A DNA stretch of 64,000 bases from positions 4,650,001 through 4,714,000 of the forward strand of contig OU612067.1 of NCBI GenBank assembly GCA_914767715.1, written 5' to 3'. A program made the position numbers and the translations under genes. Positions 1 to 13,700 of the stretch are shown one piece after another. Under the pieces are notes generated by a model. It ran no database searches, was not told the origin of the DNA, and was given only the letters and a program-made list of their open reading frames with translations. The DNA is from Membranipora membranacea (lineage: Eukaryota; Bryozoa; Gymnolaemata; Cheilostomatida; Membraniporidae). Numbering within the stretch: position 1 is the stretch's first letter; the number at the start of each line of letters is the position of its first letter.

Positions 1-314
1 TCCGACCAAGCGACAATGCTATCAGATAAGGAGGAAATTAGTTAAACTGCGATGATTTGGTTTAGGAAGTCACCTAACACATGTTGTCCTCACAGTCAGA
101 ATATATCAGTAATGCAGGCTCTATAATACTGGTTGGAATGGGAAGCTTCTTCTCCTGTTTTTGCAGCAATAAAAGAGTTCTGAGCGTTCAGTCAATTTGT
201 TTTCACATTTATGTTGTTGCAATAGTCGTATCATGTAACGAGTTTGAAAACACGATTGTTGTTGGCATTATATATTATTATCAATTACAGTTGTTTCACA
301 GTTACAAACCTTAC

Positions 315-1964
315 CGATTTTGACACGAAGTGTAGTGATACCCTCAGCGTTCCATGTACCGTATTTCTTCTGTATAGTACAGCTACATTCAATTACTGAC
401 TTAACAAGCTTCAGTAGGTGATCATAATCCTCTATCTTCCAGAATACTAATATGGCATCGCCTAAATAGAACCATTGGAAAATTGTAGACAATAGAAGAA
501 TATAGTGAATTTTGTAGGTCCACAGTTTCTGACAGGACTCTAATAATCCAAAATATTTTGGTTGGATTTTCTGCAACCATTATAATGAAACATAAGCATA
601 AAAAGGTATTAATAGGTTTTATTATGGACAGCCTGTAACTTTGAGTAGTGTTGATGGTCCAGAGTCAAGTTCATACAATACATCAGTCTCTTCCACTTTT
701 GACGCATTTAGCAATTAAAATAAAGGTTTGATAGAAGCTGCCAGGTCTGTTTTAAGCTGACACCTTGCCATAAATAGTAGGTCTAGTGGTTCCAGACAGA
801 TGCCAGTCTTTTATCAACATCTATTTTGTGACACAACTGATTATAATAATGATAATTAAAAGGTCATTGTGATGACCTACCAGCGAATTTGAGCACATCC
901 CCCCGTATTTTAAGAACTTCATCTATCATAGCTCCCATGTAGTCATTGAGTATAGCTGTGAGTTGGTCAGAACCAGCAGACCCACCTGAGCTACATTTCT
1001 CACTCAGATCTGTGAACCCTGTCAATTATAAAAAATATATATGGCCTGTCATTGTTTGTTCAATATATCAAGTGTACAGTGCACAGTGTACTGTGCTGTT
1101 AGGAGACCCAAATCTTAGGATTTTGACAACCATAAACATGATGATAATAATAATAATGGTGATGATTGTTATTTTCATTATTATTAGGTTTATTGTGGCA
1201 AATGGTGAGACGCAATTTATCATGGTGAGAATCATAAGTTATATCAAATGCAAAAGTACAAGAATTGATTCGTCTGAAATTCATAATTTGGAATTATCTG
1301 CTCATACCCTTTGAAAACGTGATTACAAACAAAAGTATTGTACCATACTTTGCTGTGAGCCTATAATATTACTAGCTTCTTAGCCTATTATCTAAGATCA
1401 TTAGCTAAGGAGTGTAACTGAAATCTGACGATGTTGAATCTAATTAATGTTGGCTTACTACCCGCTCCAGGAGGTAATAGAAGGCATGGTTCTAGGATGC
1501 ATTCAGTCTCAATATGAGGATTTAGGACACCTAGTGGTCCTCTCTGGAGCTGGCCAAGACTTTTGTTTGAAAAACTGTTAAAAAAAGGAATTTTGAGGAG
1601 AACTAGCAAGATTGTTTCAGCCTCCAGAAGATCACACCAAGAAGTTTGTTGTTTGTTTTGTGCTCTAACGCCTTCACACTAACCTGATATATCGAGGAAC
1701 ATGATAACACCAGAAAACTGTCTGACAAAGGGAGGATCCACAGACAGGTTCATGTTTAGTATCATGTCAGGTAGATGGGTAGCCAGCTGATTGAGCTCTT
1801 GTTCATCTATATCTCCCACAGGTGCCGACTCTTCGTTATTATTACCTCCTCCGCCCCCACCTCCCCTCTTAGGGGAATGTCTCAGTAACTCATTTGTAGT
1901 CGATGTCACCAACAAGTCCGCTAGATGTGACAAAAATTTGCCAAAATTAAAAGCTCTTTTGATA
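315..1964 (-). CDS. ADCY10: Soluble adenylyl cyclase (ADCY10-like), N-terminal catalytic exons, partial
   Basis: Bicarbonate-stimulated class III adenylyl cyclase making cAMP from ATP in the cytosol and organelles. Three phase-consistent exons are visible: about 1964-1684 (5' acceptor uncertain), 1018-881 and 461-315, each with GT/AG ends. The first encodes HLPDMIL, then MFLDISG, which carries the first metal-binding Asp. The second completes GFTDLSEK and ends in RGDVLKFAG, which carries the second metal-binding Asp and the Lys next to the bicarbonate site. The third starts GDAILVF and ends RVKIG. This matches the C1 catalytic domain of ADCY10 in order and spacing. A Gly-rich then Asn/Glu-rich insert of about 15 residues precedes the domain and is not expected from vertebrate proteins. 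No in-frame Met is present before the exon's upstream stop, so the true start lies in an unseen upstream exon. The gene runs off the left edge. Identification is firm; the 5' end is not. Confidence 0.88.
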
Positions 1965-1972
1965 CTAGCACA

Positions 1973-2922
1973 TTATTTTTTGTTTAACACATCAGTGAAG
2001 ACAATTCAAAACAACAAGCAGTTCCATAAGGTCATCAACAAATGCGCAAGCAATGCTTGAAGTTTTCCTCCTTCTCGGTTGACCCTACATATTGATGTTG
2101 ATATTATGAAACTGCCACATTGAAGCTTGAATAATAATAAACGAGTGTCAACCCCTGTGATTTTCCCCATGAAGCAGTCGCAACGTTACCTGGAATATCC
2201 ATGTTTAAAACTAGATGTCAGCGATCTGCTGTGATTACCATTTCAAAGTGCCATCTATAGTGCAAGTAGACACCGCTGGCGTACTAACATCAACATTCAA
2301 CAATAACACCTTCACACATAACCTCCTGCAAAATCAGAGAGTCAAGGCTGAAAAGTTCACATGTAACAACGGTGACCCATTTAGTGCATTGGTAAAAACT
2401 TGAATCTTCCATTATATAGGAAAGCAAATAATCGTCGAGTTGACTGTTTGTAGTAACACTGAACCTTTGATTTCAAAACTATCTTGCATAAGTCACTACT
2501 CACCCTAGATAAGTTGATTCATTGTATCAAAATGAGTTTCTGTCACTCAAAAACTTTAAGCAGAGAGAAAAGACAAATTTTAAACTAGCAGATTTATTCT
2601 ATTTTCAGTCTCATCTTCGAAGCAAAACAGGGTTGCGAAAAAACATCAGTGATCATTAATTACCACATCATGATACAGCAAAACTATGGAGCATTCGACA
2701 CATTGGGATGAAAATAGAAATAGGTATAGGCATGGTTTGGGAGGGTTGTTTTAATAGAAATCGCATAAGTGAAAATTCAGTCAGTAGGCAAAACACATCA
2801 ATGTATACCGTACATCCTGATTTAGAAAAGTTATGATTTAAAAGTAGCAAGACAACATCTAGATTTATGCATTTGCTTCAGTACATATGTGATTATTCAG
2901 GATTTAAATGAAATTTTGTGAT
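1973..2922. other. Gap between ADCY10-like and SLC3A2-like genes
   Basis: This holds the unseen 5' exon or promoter of the ADCY10-like gene and the 3' UTR of the SLC3A2-like gene. On the minus strand an AATAAA lies at about 2598-2593, roughly 325 bases after the SLC3A2 stop, and is a plausible poly(A) signal. No other coding segment is convincing. Confidence 0.4.
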
Positions 2923-5900
2923 TTAGATGAGCCATTTCTTAGCATCAGGATTGATGAGCCGAGCGACGACCGCTCCACCAGGGGGAAGGTACACAGCATC
3001 ACTATCTATCTCCTCACCGACCTCAACATCCACACCGCTAGCGACCAGAATCTACAGAAAATAGAGAATACACTCTGACTGAGAGTAGGGTTTCCTCTGT
3101 GGTTCTGACCTTCTAATGGTTAAACTGTTACTGTAGCAATCAAATGGTACATTTGTGTTTCTCAGCTCATAATGTTCACAAATAATAAAATAATCTTTAT
3201 TAATAATATCACTGATTGATGAGGGACATTAAAAATTAGACTTCAATGATTTTTCAATGTCACATTAAACTGCTTATTATATTCTAACCAGTCACCTGAC
3301 ATGGCCTCATTGTGCTCGCTCTCACACTGCATGGTGGTACACATTATAGAGTACACTCAAATTTACCTCCTACACTCATAGCTAATGTATGTGAATTTGT
3401 GGTCAACCAAAATGATGGTTATTAAGATCACTACACCATTACGGCGCACACGCAATAAATAATAGTTACAAAACAAAATGTTCCAAGTTTCAATAATCAT
3501 ACTGAAGCAATCTAAACACCCAATCACAAATCAGTTACAGCCTACTTTTTGTCAAACTATTAACATGAAAGCTTGTAGTTGCCCATTTCTGGTTGCTATT
3601 ACCCCCTCACCTCAGCTCTCGAGTAGTTGTGGACTGTCTCCTTGCCCTTCTTGTTGGTAGTAGTCTTAATAAAGCTAAGGCTACCTGCTGCACCATCCGC
3701 CCCATTATTAAAAGCTACGACAACTGGAGCAAATCCTTCAGCCTCCCTTCTGTATGACTCTACACCCTCAGCTGTATAATATACAAGTTGTCTTCTTATT
3801 GAACAAGAGCAGACAATCAGTGAAAGAATCAAAGTGAGTTATACCAAGGAGTCACACTTGAGTTATACAAGGAGTTATACAAGGAGTTATACAAGGAGTT
3901 ATACTGGAGTTATACTGGCCGATAAGATCAATATAGGAACACTACTATGGGTATAATAGATGCAGGTTATCAGTCATCATTATTTTATTTGGCTCTTGTT
4001 TGGTCCTAACATAAAAACTGTAAAAAATCTTTTGATGAGTAATTCTTTGTTATCAATTCTGTTCAGAGTGTATTCCAATAAAAAGAGTGAATATTAGTGG
4101 TTTCCTGTGCTCACAGCAAAACTTGAGACAGGAAAAAAGTATCAGATTTCAATGACTAATGAATCCATTAGGATGATTAGGATCAATCGTATTGGTACAA
4201 ATGGGCAATACTATCTAGCAATGTGTCTTAGATGGCTGCAACAGCCTTGGGCACTAGGAATCGGGAGACTATAATAGAAAATTGAAGTCAAAGAAAATTT
4301 TTGATCACTTCAAACGGTGACCTGGAAAGGTGTTTATGTCTGTCTACTTTGACTTGAGTTTGACCGAATCAAACATTATTTTGAAAATGTGTTTTTATTT
4401 AATTGATCAAAACTTTATCATGCCTCGCTGATTAAGTTAATTTTTAATGTGCAAACTATTATCAAATTCTTTGAACTACTCAATGAATAGATATTGACTG
4501 CAAAAATAACAGCAAATTTAATTACGAGACTCGATAATGGCGGTCAATCACACTTGTCGGTCAGCGTACATCTCCACGATATGAGGCCTAATTGTGCACA
4601 ATGCCACTTCATCCCCACACACTTTTTTTATTTATTACATTTATTATTTATTACCCCGGTGTAAACAAAACTACACACACAAACATACATGTTTACTTAC
4701 ATACCTTGGAAATCATGGGCCACAAAAGCTCCCCATTTGAGTGAGGGTTCGTCAGCGCGTGCCTTAGCTAAATCCTGGAACAGACTGTACAGGGATTCGC
4801 CCTCATACCCGACCGAGCTGTGAGCCTAAAAAGTGAGAAACACAGGCTGTATTAATAAAGGTAGAAGAGTATCCGGTAAAATGACTGGCCTTTGCCCGGA
4901 GCGGCCATGTGCAGCTTGTTGATGACGTTTATGTTTGGCTCGGAGCTATTAGCATCCTATTAAAAATGAGAGTTTATTAACAGCTATTTTACAGTTATGT
5001 CTTTAGCAGTATGGTAACATCTAGCTATAAACAACTCTGCTGTTAATTATTGAACAAGCAATCTAAGACTGTTACTAAGCTACAAATGATTTTGTATCTT
5101 TTCGCAGAATACTGGAACTAATTTCATAAGCTTAATAGTATGTGGTTGTTGTGAATATATTTTCAAAGGTTTAATAAAATAATTGGTGTAATATATCAGC
5201 ATTGGACAAATATATTTTCATTAGACTAATGTATTATCATTGGACTAATGTATTTTCATTGGACTAATGTATTATCATTGGACAAATATATTATTTGTGG
5301 TTATCAGGAGCTATTATTGCGGAGTTGGTGCTGGTAGACTAGCCACAAGACTTGACCACATAGTGTTCCATTTATAACTTTGTGGTCGTTTATTTCCTGA
5401 CTTTTAACTAGAGGATGTCTTGGCTTTTAGATACTGAGGTTTCAGGGCTGAATGTTTGCTGGTATCTACTCTTCATCTCTATATTTAGATAATATTCTTA
5501 CTGTGACTCAACAGTAATATGATCATCTAAAAACAGCTGCTTACTTTATTCAATAGCACATTTCAAAATATTTGCTTGAAACAGTCAAACATCATAAGTT
5601 CCGGTGTGTTATAGGTGAAACGATCTTATAGTCTAACCAAATTAGCCTTCTGACCAGACAGCAAGTAACTTGTCAACAAATTTGATTATACAGGACAGAC
5701 CGATGAACTTTTGTAACAAAACCTTAATCTGTCCTATGAACTCAGAAGGAGGGTGATGGGATTGATTGTAGGCAACAGATAGATTATCACGCTTAGTGTA
5801 AACATTCTTTCTGTTTCTCTACTAGCAGACAGATGTTCCCGACAGTTAGTAGCAAGAGAATTCCTGTGAATTTTGTCAGAAAGTTATCAAAGTTGACTAA

Positions 5901-8900
5901 AATAACTTGTTTATCAGTTATGATTGCGTTCAAATACCAAGGACAATTTACTGAACAACAACCAAAGAAAGAAAAAAAACATTTTGCCCTAGAGAACCTT
6001 ACCCTTACCTTACAGGTTTTCAAACCTCCCCTGGAACCTAGATGGTATTTTTTATAGTATGTGGAAAAGTCATATCTCTGAGTGAGATGGTTGGCAATTT
6101 CATAACTCCCGATTCACTCATCCTTTTATCCACTTACCAGAACACTATCGACCGCCATGTGGTTGGCCGGGTAGGAGAAAGTCTCATCATCTGTGAATCC
6201 ACCAGTCTTACTATCGTCCCACTTCATGTACCCATCCTTCACCAGACCGATCTCGTCCCCCCCTTGGACGTTAGGTGTTCCCGGCAGGGTCATCTTATAA
6301 ACCAGCTTAACATTGGGGAACGCAAAGGTTCTCTCAAACTACAAGACATACATACAGATGAATAACTAACGCGCTTACAGAACATTAATACAATAATATA
6401 ACATGATAATTAAAACCTTATATACTATTCAAAAACGTATCTGGATATGGGAATCTTAGTAGTCTTCAGTGATATCAAGCAGCAGGTGACATAAACACCA
6501 GTGTGCTTGATTTCTAACCAGTGACTAGTGGCTAACTACTCATCGAGTGACTCGAAGACGACTATACCCAGTTATAGATATATTAGACAAGGCTTTACTC
6601 ACACTCAGAATCTTCCAGGGTGTCGCCTCATCAGACACAGGCACCTCCATAGAGACATTCATTACATTCTTCATGATCTCCATCTGACAGGCCTCACCAG
6701 TACACGGGTCGGGGGTTGGGTTATACAGGGCCGCTCTAACATTCTTAGCATATGTGACATTAACTACGCTAGCAGTTATGATCACCCTACAATAGAACAC
6801 TGTAGGTAGAGGATTGTCAAACAAGCTGTGCTGTCAATTTTCTTTGTCCATTACATAGGAATCTCACCACTGCATCATACAAGACTGATATTGAGTAAAA
6901 TTTTATACTTGATTTATTTATTGTATGGAAGATCTAGCTTTCACTGCTGAAAGCTCAGAGAAGACATACCACTTAGCTTTTTGATATGCCCTGGCTATTT
7001 AAATTACTACCATGTTGTTGCGGCATAAACTCATAAGGATACAGACATCTAGATCAGTGAGTACTTCCAGAAACTTAGCATCTATGTCTACTGTGTTTTG
7101 ATATTAATGAAAGAAGAAAATTTTTCTTCAACAGCGTAGTTCAAACCGACATCTAACATTATTATAATTTATCATCAGATGAATGCGATGGATTGTCAGG
7201 TTATATAGAGAAGGGTATTACCCATAGACATGGAATTACCTGTCGCGGTCATCTCTCTTGTTGTATTCCTCATCAAGTAACTCCTGTAGACTCAGGCTTA
7301 TATTCACAAACTGCACCTGAAATATAAGAAATCTTCTCTAATGAAGCCAATTTAAGACCAACAGTGCGGGTATAGGGGAGACATGTGGTTCAAGTGGCCA
7401 TCTTCACATCATATCTAAAAATACTCTCAGGCTAGCTCAGATGGCCATGCAGGCTGGGTCGCGTCGTCCCGAGGAGTAACTTATCTAAGGAGTTATCTTA
7501 TTACTCCTAAGATTAATGGTTTGGAGAGACTGCCTGGGAGCTCAAACCTTTTAACTTAAATAGGTTAAAAAAGTTGGCAGTAACTTTGGTGAGTTGCAGG
7601 TATAAGCATTAACATTCCATCACTGTCAGAGGGAAGGTGGTTGATGAGGTCAACGACTCCCAGCTGAGATAACAAATCCTCTCACAAGTGAAGGAGGCTG
7701 GAATGCCAACAAAAACCTTCTTACTATTACAAAATCAAACATGAGCGTAGCATAAGCAATATTTATAATCTTTGGCATAAGTGTGAGGCAATGAAAAATT
7801 TCTAACTTATCAAATAAAAAAAATCCATGTCAATGTGCTCACAGAGTCATGACAAAGTTTCTGCTCAACTTATTCTCACCTTGTTCAGAAAAAGTAATAA
7901 TGGCTGTGACTTCACAATGTTTGTTCTTACTGACTTATATGTTTTTATTAGAGCCCTGTCTTTTTTAATCTTGTCATTTCACTCCAGTGTACCACCCACA
8001 AATGGTTTTAGGAGGAAAAAATAATAAAGCTCAACATCATCATCATCATCAATGAGCCCTTTGAAACACCAATTATTGAAGTGCTTCTCAGAGGCTAGGA
8101 AATTGTGAACACTATACTGAAAATAATTGATTGGACAGACAATAGGCGATTACGTTACACCAAAGTGCACACACAAATGTTGTCCACATTTATTGCTTAA
8201 TCACAATCAAACAAGTTTATATTTATTTGGATCTTACGGATGTTCTCCAAACTTCTACAAAACCATCCCACGCCTGCTGCTGTGAGCGGGTTTGCAAAGT
8301 TGATACCTTTCAACATTGGATCTGACAGAAGTTCTGAACTTATGTTTAGGGCTTGTGTGATAGCAGTGGGTTAGCAGGATTGTCTCCCACTGCCATGCCA
8401 CAGCAGTAATTGATTGAGAGTCCCACAATGGGGGTTGGGGAATGGGGGCGTTTGTGATTGATTGTTATAGCCAACAGCACCCTGAAGTGTATCTACATCC
8501 TTCCCCGAAGAACGATGAAGGAAAGTAAACTGAGTCACAAATAACAGCTCGATCGGAGAGGTAAATAATCCTAACAAAACCAACAACTTACATCGGAGAG
8601 TCCAGCTGGGGGTGAAAGTACAAAGCCTTCAGCTCCTGCATCTGCCCATGTCCTCACTAGGCCCTGTGTAAATATCAGACATTAATATTATTAGAGCAAA
8701 GAAAATCAACAAAGAAATAGCCATGTGCGTGCCTCTGCATTAAAGTTATAAAAGCTATTTTTATTGAATGATGATAAACTCAGAACACATGGCTATGTTC
8801 TTATGGCGTTTATCTGTCGGCAGCAAGCCAGATGGTTGATAATGAAACCCATTCCACATAGAATTACTAGCGGGATGTTGATTATTCTTGATTTGTTTTG

Positions 8901-10293
8901 ATTCCATATACCCGGGTAAAAACATAGTGCTTATATTTCTCTAAGCAACCTGTCATGCTCAAATCAGAGTTGATTGCATCAGACAGCACATAGCTTGTTA
9001 GCGTCATGTTATAACTGAATGTTTATCTTTTGTAAACCCCTGACAAAAATCAATAACTGAATCACAGACTGTGACGGCTGCTTGGAACTAGCTGTTATGA
9101 TTATATATAGCCTTTATGGATCATAGTATAAATAAAAAGAAGAGCTCTTGCTTTACCTTCTACATTTTAGCCTGTAATCATATGATGTTCAAATATCAGG
9201 GTTACTAGGTAGGGTAGAGTCTTCACAACTTAGAGATGGATGGGTTGAAGGCCTCAGCAATTCTGTGATGATGGTAAACATTTTATTTTCAAAACATATA
9301 TTTTGGCATATTGTAATCTACTCACATTGAGGGCATCCATGTCACTGGTGTCTATACCGCCAGAAGCCAAATCAATGGGTATGACGACTCTTACACCTGT
9401 AATAAAGACCAGAGAGTGTTAGGTCAAGGGCAGGCTACCAGTGCGGCGTGTAAGTACTAGCCTTAGTACCAAGGTCTAGGTTGTTTCATAGGTCTTATCA
9501 CTTACAGCTTTGTTTGAATGATGCCTACTTACCACCCTTCTTGAAGGAGGAAGCTAAGTCCATGAACTCTTCCATAGAACCCAAGAGAGAAGCAGGCATA
9601 GTCAGATTCGTATCATTCAGAACGTCCACCCAAATTGACTTGACAGAAAGATCTTTGAAGTGGTCCAACTTTTCGCTCAAACCTGAAATAAAAACGATGT
9701 CATAAAGTTTTATTGTTGTTTCAGAACAATAATAATTATATGGAGCCGCATCCTCCTGTGCACAGTCCAGGTACATAATGATTGTTAATGTTATATACAT
9801 GTAGTTTAAGGCATATAATTTGCCTTTGTCTTACAGAATGCAAAAAATATGTAAATCGAGGACGATTCTACACACCTGCAATGTCACCTTTACCGTCACC
9901 ATTGGAATCTTTGAAGCGCTCGATATCTACGTTGTAGGCTACTCCCTCCGAATACCATTTCAGCTCTGGCGAAGGAGGACACTTCGGAGTGATAACGACA
10001 ATGATGATCGCGATAACCAGCATAGCCACCCATCCGACGATGAAGATGATGAAAAGGACCCATCTGATCTTCACCCACTTGGGATCAGTGGCAAATTCCT
10101 CAAGCTCTTCTCTAGACAAGCCTTGAAAATCTCCAGTGTTGTTGGTGGATTTAGGTTTATCTCCACTTGCATCCATATCTTTATCAGGCAGGAACTTCAC
10201 CGTTTCGGAGTCGTCTTGGAAAGTTGTTTCCTGTTCAGAAGCTCCCTCCACATCTTTGTCATCACCTTTCATATTATGTTCCTCAGATACCAT
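2923..10293 (-). CDS. SLC3A2: 4F2hc / SLC3A-type heavy chain of heteromeric amino-acid transporters
   Basis: Type II membrane glycoprotein that escorts SLC7 light chains to the plasma membrane. Exons: 10293-9876, 9682-9533, 9396-9326, 8663-8592, 7316-7240, 6786-6603, 6338-6138, 4956-4886, 4817-4705, about 3811-3611 and 3051-2923 (stop TAA). The first exon begins ATG and encodes an acidic cytoplasmic tail, the motif GLSREELEEFA, then W-V-K-I-R-W and one transmembrane helix. The Cys of TPKCPPSP sits where 4F2hc makes its disulfide with the light chain. Later exons follow the amylase-like ectodomain: KKGGVRVVIPIDLASG, ADAGAEGFVL, MTLPGTPNVQGGDEIGL and a beta-sandwich ending in KKWLI. Phases agree except at the 4705/3811 junction, which I could not close (frame mismatch: missed micro-exon, or a one-base difference). 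The 4886 donor (gtcatt) is weak. About 560-570 residues, close to the family size. It is 4F2hc-like rather than rBAT-like by its divergent glycosidase motifs. Confidence 0.9.
3840..3915. repeat. Short tandem repeat, about 14-bp unit
   Basis: About five copies of a unit reading gagttatacaag with small variations, in the intron before SLC3A2 exon 10. Confidence 0.8.
5195..5292. repeat. 19-bp tandem repeat
   Basis: Five copies of attggactaatgtattttc or close variants in an SLC3A2 intron. AT-rich and non-coding. Confidence 0.85.
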
Positions 10294-10738
10294 CTTGACC
10301 TGAGACCCAGGAATATGCTGTACAAAACTTCAAAATGTTTGCAAGATTTGCCCTAGAAAAATCTTTGTAGCTAAGTGGATATGATGCAAGACAAGCCAGT
10401 GGTCCAATCACATTGGTTTAAATGTAGTCAAATATGTCTGCTCTGCAACATTTGGATAGTCTATGCTGTACTGATTCAAAGATGGTATTCATCGTGTATA
10501 ATAAGTTTATCCTACAATATCTCAATAAAGCTGTCGGACTATTGTCTAGAAATGGAGCTATGGGGGAATTTGTTTTGCAAGCGGAAAAGATAAACAGTTA
10601 CAATAGGAACCTCGTGGTTGAGCAAACTCATTCAATACAAAGGGACAAATCTGCAGAAGAAAGTCTGATTCATTCTTGTTGTCTAAAAATTCTCTCCAAA
10701 ATTTTAAAGCGGTGTCAACACCCTAGATTGAGTCAACA
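10294..10738. promoter_or_regulatory. Head-to-head gap between SLC3A2-like and MKX genes, candidate bidirectional promoter
   Basis: Only 445 bases separate the two start codons, which point away from each other. The interval must hold both 5' UTRs and at least part of both promoters. No clear TATA box or CpG cluster is visible. A shared regulatory function is inference from the geometry. Confidence 0.5.
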
Positions 10739-13700
10739 ATGGCAAACGAGGAGCTTGGAATAGAAAGTATGCACGATGGAGGTAACTCGGCAGAAGATTA
10801 TGATGGAGAGTTACTCCAAACAAATTTCAGCAGAGGAAATGGTTTCAGCAACAACATCACTACTAGGCCAGAGGAAGATAGTGAGCTAGATGACTTCAAT
10901 GATTTTGATATGCACAATGATGAGGAGAAGGAATCAGCAATGGCCAGCCTGAATCTAAGAGATAGAGAGAGGTCTGTTAACAACTTACTTGCTTATTAAG
11001 TTATTTATTTATATCACTCCTTCAAGTTCAGTGTATCAATCAATACCTTCCTTCCTTCCTTCTCTCTATCTAATCTATGCTGTCTCCACTCACTCACAGT
11101 CACTGTCACTGTTTTGCAACTTGGTGGCACTTTCCAAGACTATGTATGTCAGGCTAAGAAGTAGGCATTTAATTAATAAAAGACAGCCAGGGGTATTATT
11201 ATCATATTATTATTGGGCCCTTTGGTTTGGTTGGATGGCTGAAAAAAAATAAGTGAAATGCTGCTCTCTTGATTGAATAATGATGGTGGTGCTGACAAAA
11301 GTGTTGTATGATAGCCTATGGTAAATTAGTAAATTTTCAGAAAGTCAGTAGGCCTAAGACAATTTCTTTTAACACTGTATACTGCTCATAGTGCCATCAA
11401 TCCGCAAAATTTTGTTGTTGTTGGTGGACGGGATCACTGCTTTTTCTAGTCTGCTCCGAGTCAGACATCATGCAGAACAATGCTACCCAAAAAGCCATCG
11501 ACAAACTTCAGATCCATCCTTTTGCATACAATGATTACTCTCAAGCAGGATTTTCTGTGAAATCAAGTCCAACGCCTTGGACTTGGTGAACGTAAAACAG
11601 CTGTCAGGCATGCTGCTAGTTCATAGCACGCCTTGTGTTTGCATACATGAATTTCATGTTATTTGCCTGAATTCAGTATCAACTGCCCATAACCAGTGGT
11701 TCTGAGCGTCGTATGCTGAAGTTATCGTTTAATGGATGGAATGGTGCAAATTTGACTTTTGTTATTTTCAAATATTTTGGTGTGTATTTTAAATGTGGCT
11801 TATGTGCCCCTTGTTAAATGTGCTGGCTTCACTATTACAGCATCACCATCTGCTACTTTTATAAGCTGCATGATGATTAATCATCATTATTATGACCTCA
11901 TCACAGAAACATACGATACAGTGATACTGTGTTGTCAGTGACACCAGTTAGATATATTTAGTCATGGTACAAATTGAGGCTAAATACCGGTAGTGAAAAT
12001 TGGGAAATAACTGTTTGACAATTATCACGGCCTTGAGGACATGACAAACAACAGTTTTTCTGTCTCGTCTATTGGCTTATGTAGGAAATTCATCACATAA
12101 TCATCATCTGAATCTCCTGTATGATTAATCATATGGAATGTTTTTGCTGCAGGCTCCTGCATTCGCTGTTACAACAGGTTGTTATCCGTCCTGGTCATCT
12201 ATAAAACCTATTGTCAAATCTATCATTCTTATCTGTCATTTTATAATATTCTAGTGAGACCTTCATTGCAAAATATTGCCTTCAGTCATTAGTTTCCATG
12301 ACAATGATTATGTTGTTATTATTTTGTTTTTGCAGGAGCCGTAAAATGCCATACTATGAACATGTAAGAAAAGAAAGATCCGCTATCCAGAACATGACTA
12401 AACCGCTGAAGATGTGGCTCTACCGTAACAAGGCCCATCCCTACCCTACCAAAGCTGATAAGATGGAGCTGGCCAGCCACACCAACATGACCTTCACCCA
12501 GGTGCGTTACTATCGCTAATACTATCAACCAGATTTAATCTAATTATGACTACAAGGACCAGTTCATACTACATACTACAGTGTTTGCACCAGTTACTCC
12601 ACAATATTGTTGAGACTGGGAGTCTTGATCTCTGGTGTATTAATGAAGAATAAATTCAAAGCTTCAGTATTGAGGCTAACCATAATTGCGCATTTATCAT
12701 AGTAAGGGTCTGCCACATTGTCATAGAACACAACAATTAGTGGCTTGCAAGCTTTTCCGACAAACATGAAGTGAAGCTACTATTCATGTATCCTCCCCAT
12801 ATTTGTAGGTGAATAACTGGTTTGCTAATGCCCGACGTCGCCTGAAGAACACCGTACGACACCCTGACATGGCGTGGGATGAGCGTATTAGGTTATACAA
12901 CTCTCATGTATCTGCTAATGCTGAGTTACTCAGCTGTCACAGCGGTGAGGGTGACGGGGAGAGTCGAGCTACTGAGGCAGCAATGGCTGCCAGAGAGGAG
13001 GAGCAGAGGCGACGTTGTGAGGCAGCGGCGCATGCTGTCGCAGAAGCTGCTGCTGGATGTCTAGCTAACAGCCAGAGTAATGTAGAAAACCTGCACAACC
13101 ATCATCATAGGGTGAGTAGGGTACAATCAAAATATCCAGTGAGAGGAATACTCATCAAGCAACAAATTGTTTATACTGATATGTAACTTCAGAAATGGTA
13201 TATCTGTAATTGGGGTAGATCAGGCGGCAATGTTATTTTGTGGGTGTCAAATAGGTACAAAAAAACACGTAATAAAACAAATCTCTGTGTTAGATTAAGG
13301 AAGCTTTATTGGAGACTTGCCCATCTCACTTGCTCGTTTGAATGCGCAATCTGATTGCTCTTGTAAATGCGCATTTCACTCACACAAAATTCAAGGCGCA
13401 GTAAAAGGCGAGAAAGGCTCAAGCAAGGCGAGCAGGCAAGGCGAGCAGGCAAGGCGAGCAGGCAAGGCGAGCAGGCAAGGCGAGCAGGCAGGGCAGGCAA
13501 GGCGATCAGGCAAATTCAAGCAAGGCGAGCAAGTTCAAGGCGAGTAAAAGTACCTATTTATCAGATTTCTGTATAATGAGAAAACAAAGAGTTTTTTTGT
13601 TTGCTTTTGAATCAGATTACGTAATTACACAGGCCTCCGTGTCACAAAGAAAAGTGCTCTAGATTTGGCTGGTTACCTACTTTTTCACACCATTCATATC

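Noticed and set aside
1791-2060. Plus-strand frame with a run of prolines
   Set aside because: It is the complement of the Gly-rich insert in the soluble adenylyl cyclase exon.
7430-7560. Possible tRNA-derived SINE in an SLC3A2 intron (tagctcagatgg A box); similar look at 17005-17070
   Set aside because: B boxes are too degenerate and no second copies were found in the window.
9820-10356. 178-codon plus-strand frame
   Set aside because: Exactly antisense to the first exon of the 4F2hc-like gene, which has clear family motifs.
13306-13547. Frames of repeated Ala-Cys-Leu-Pro or Gln-Gly-Glu type
   Set aside because: Products of the 13-bp minisatellite, not genes.
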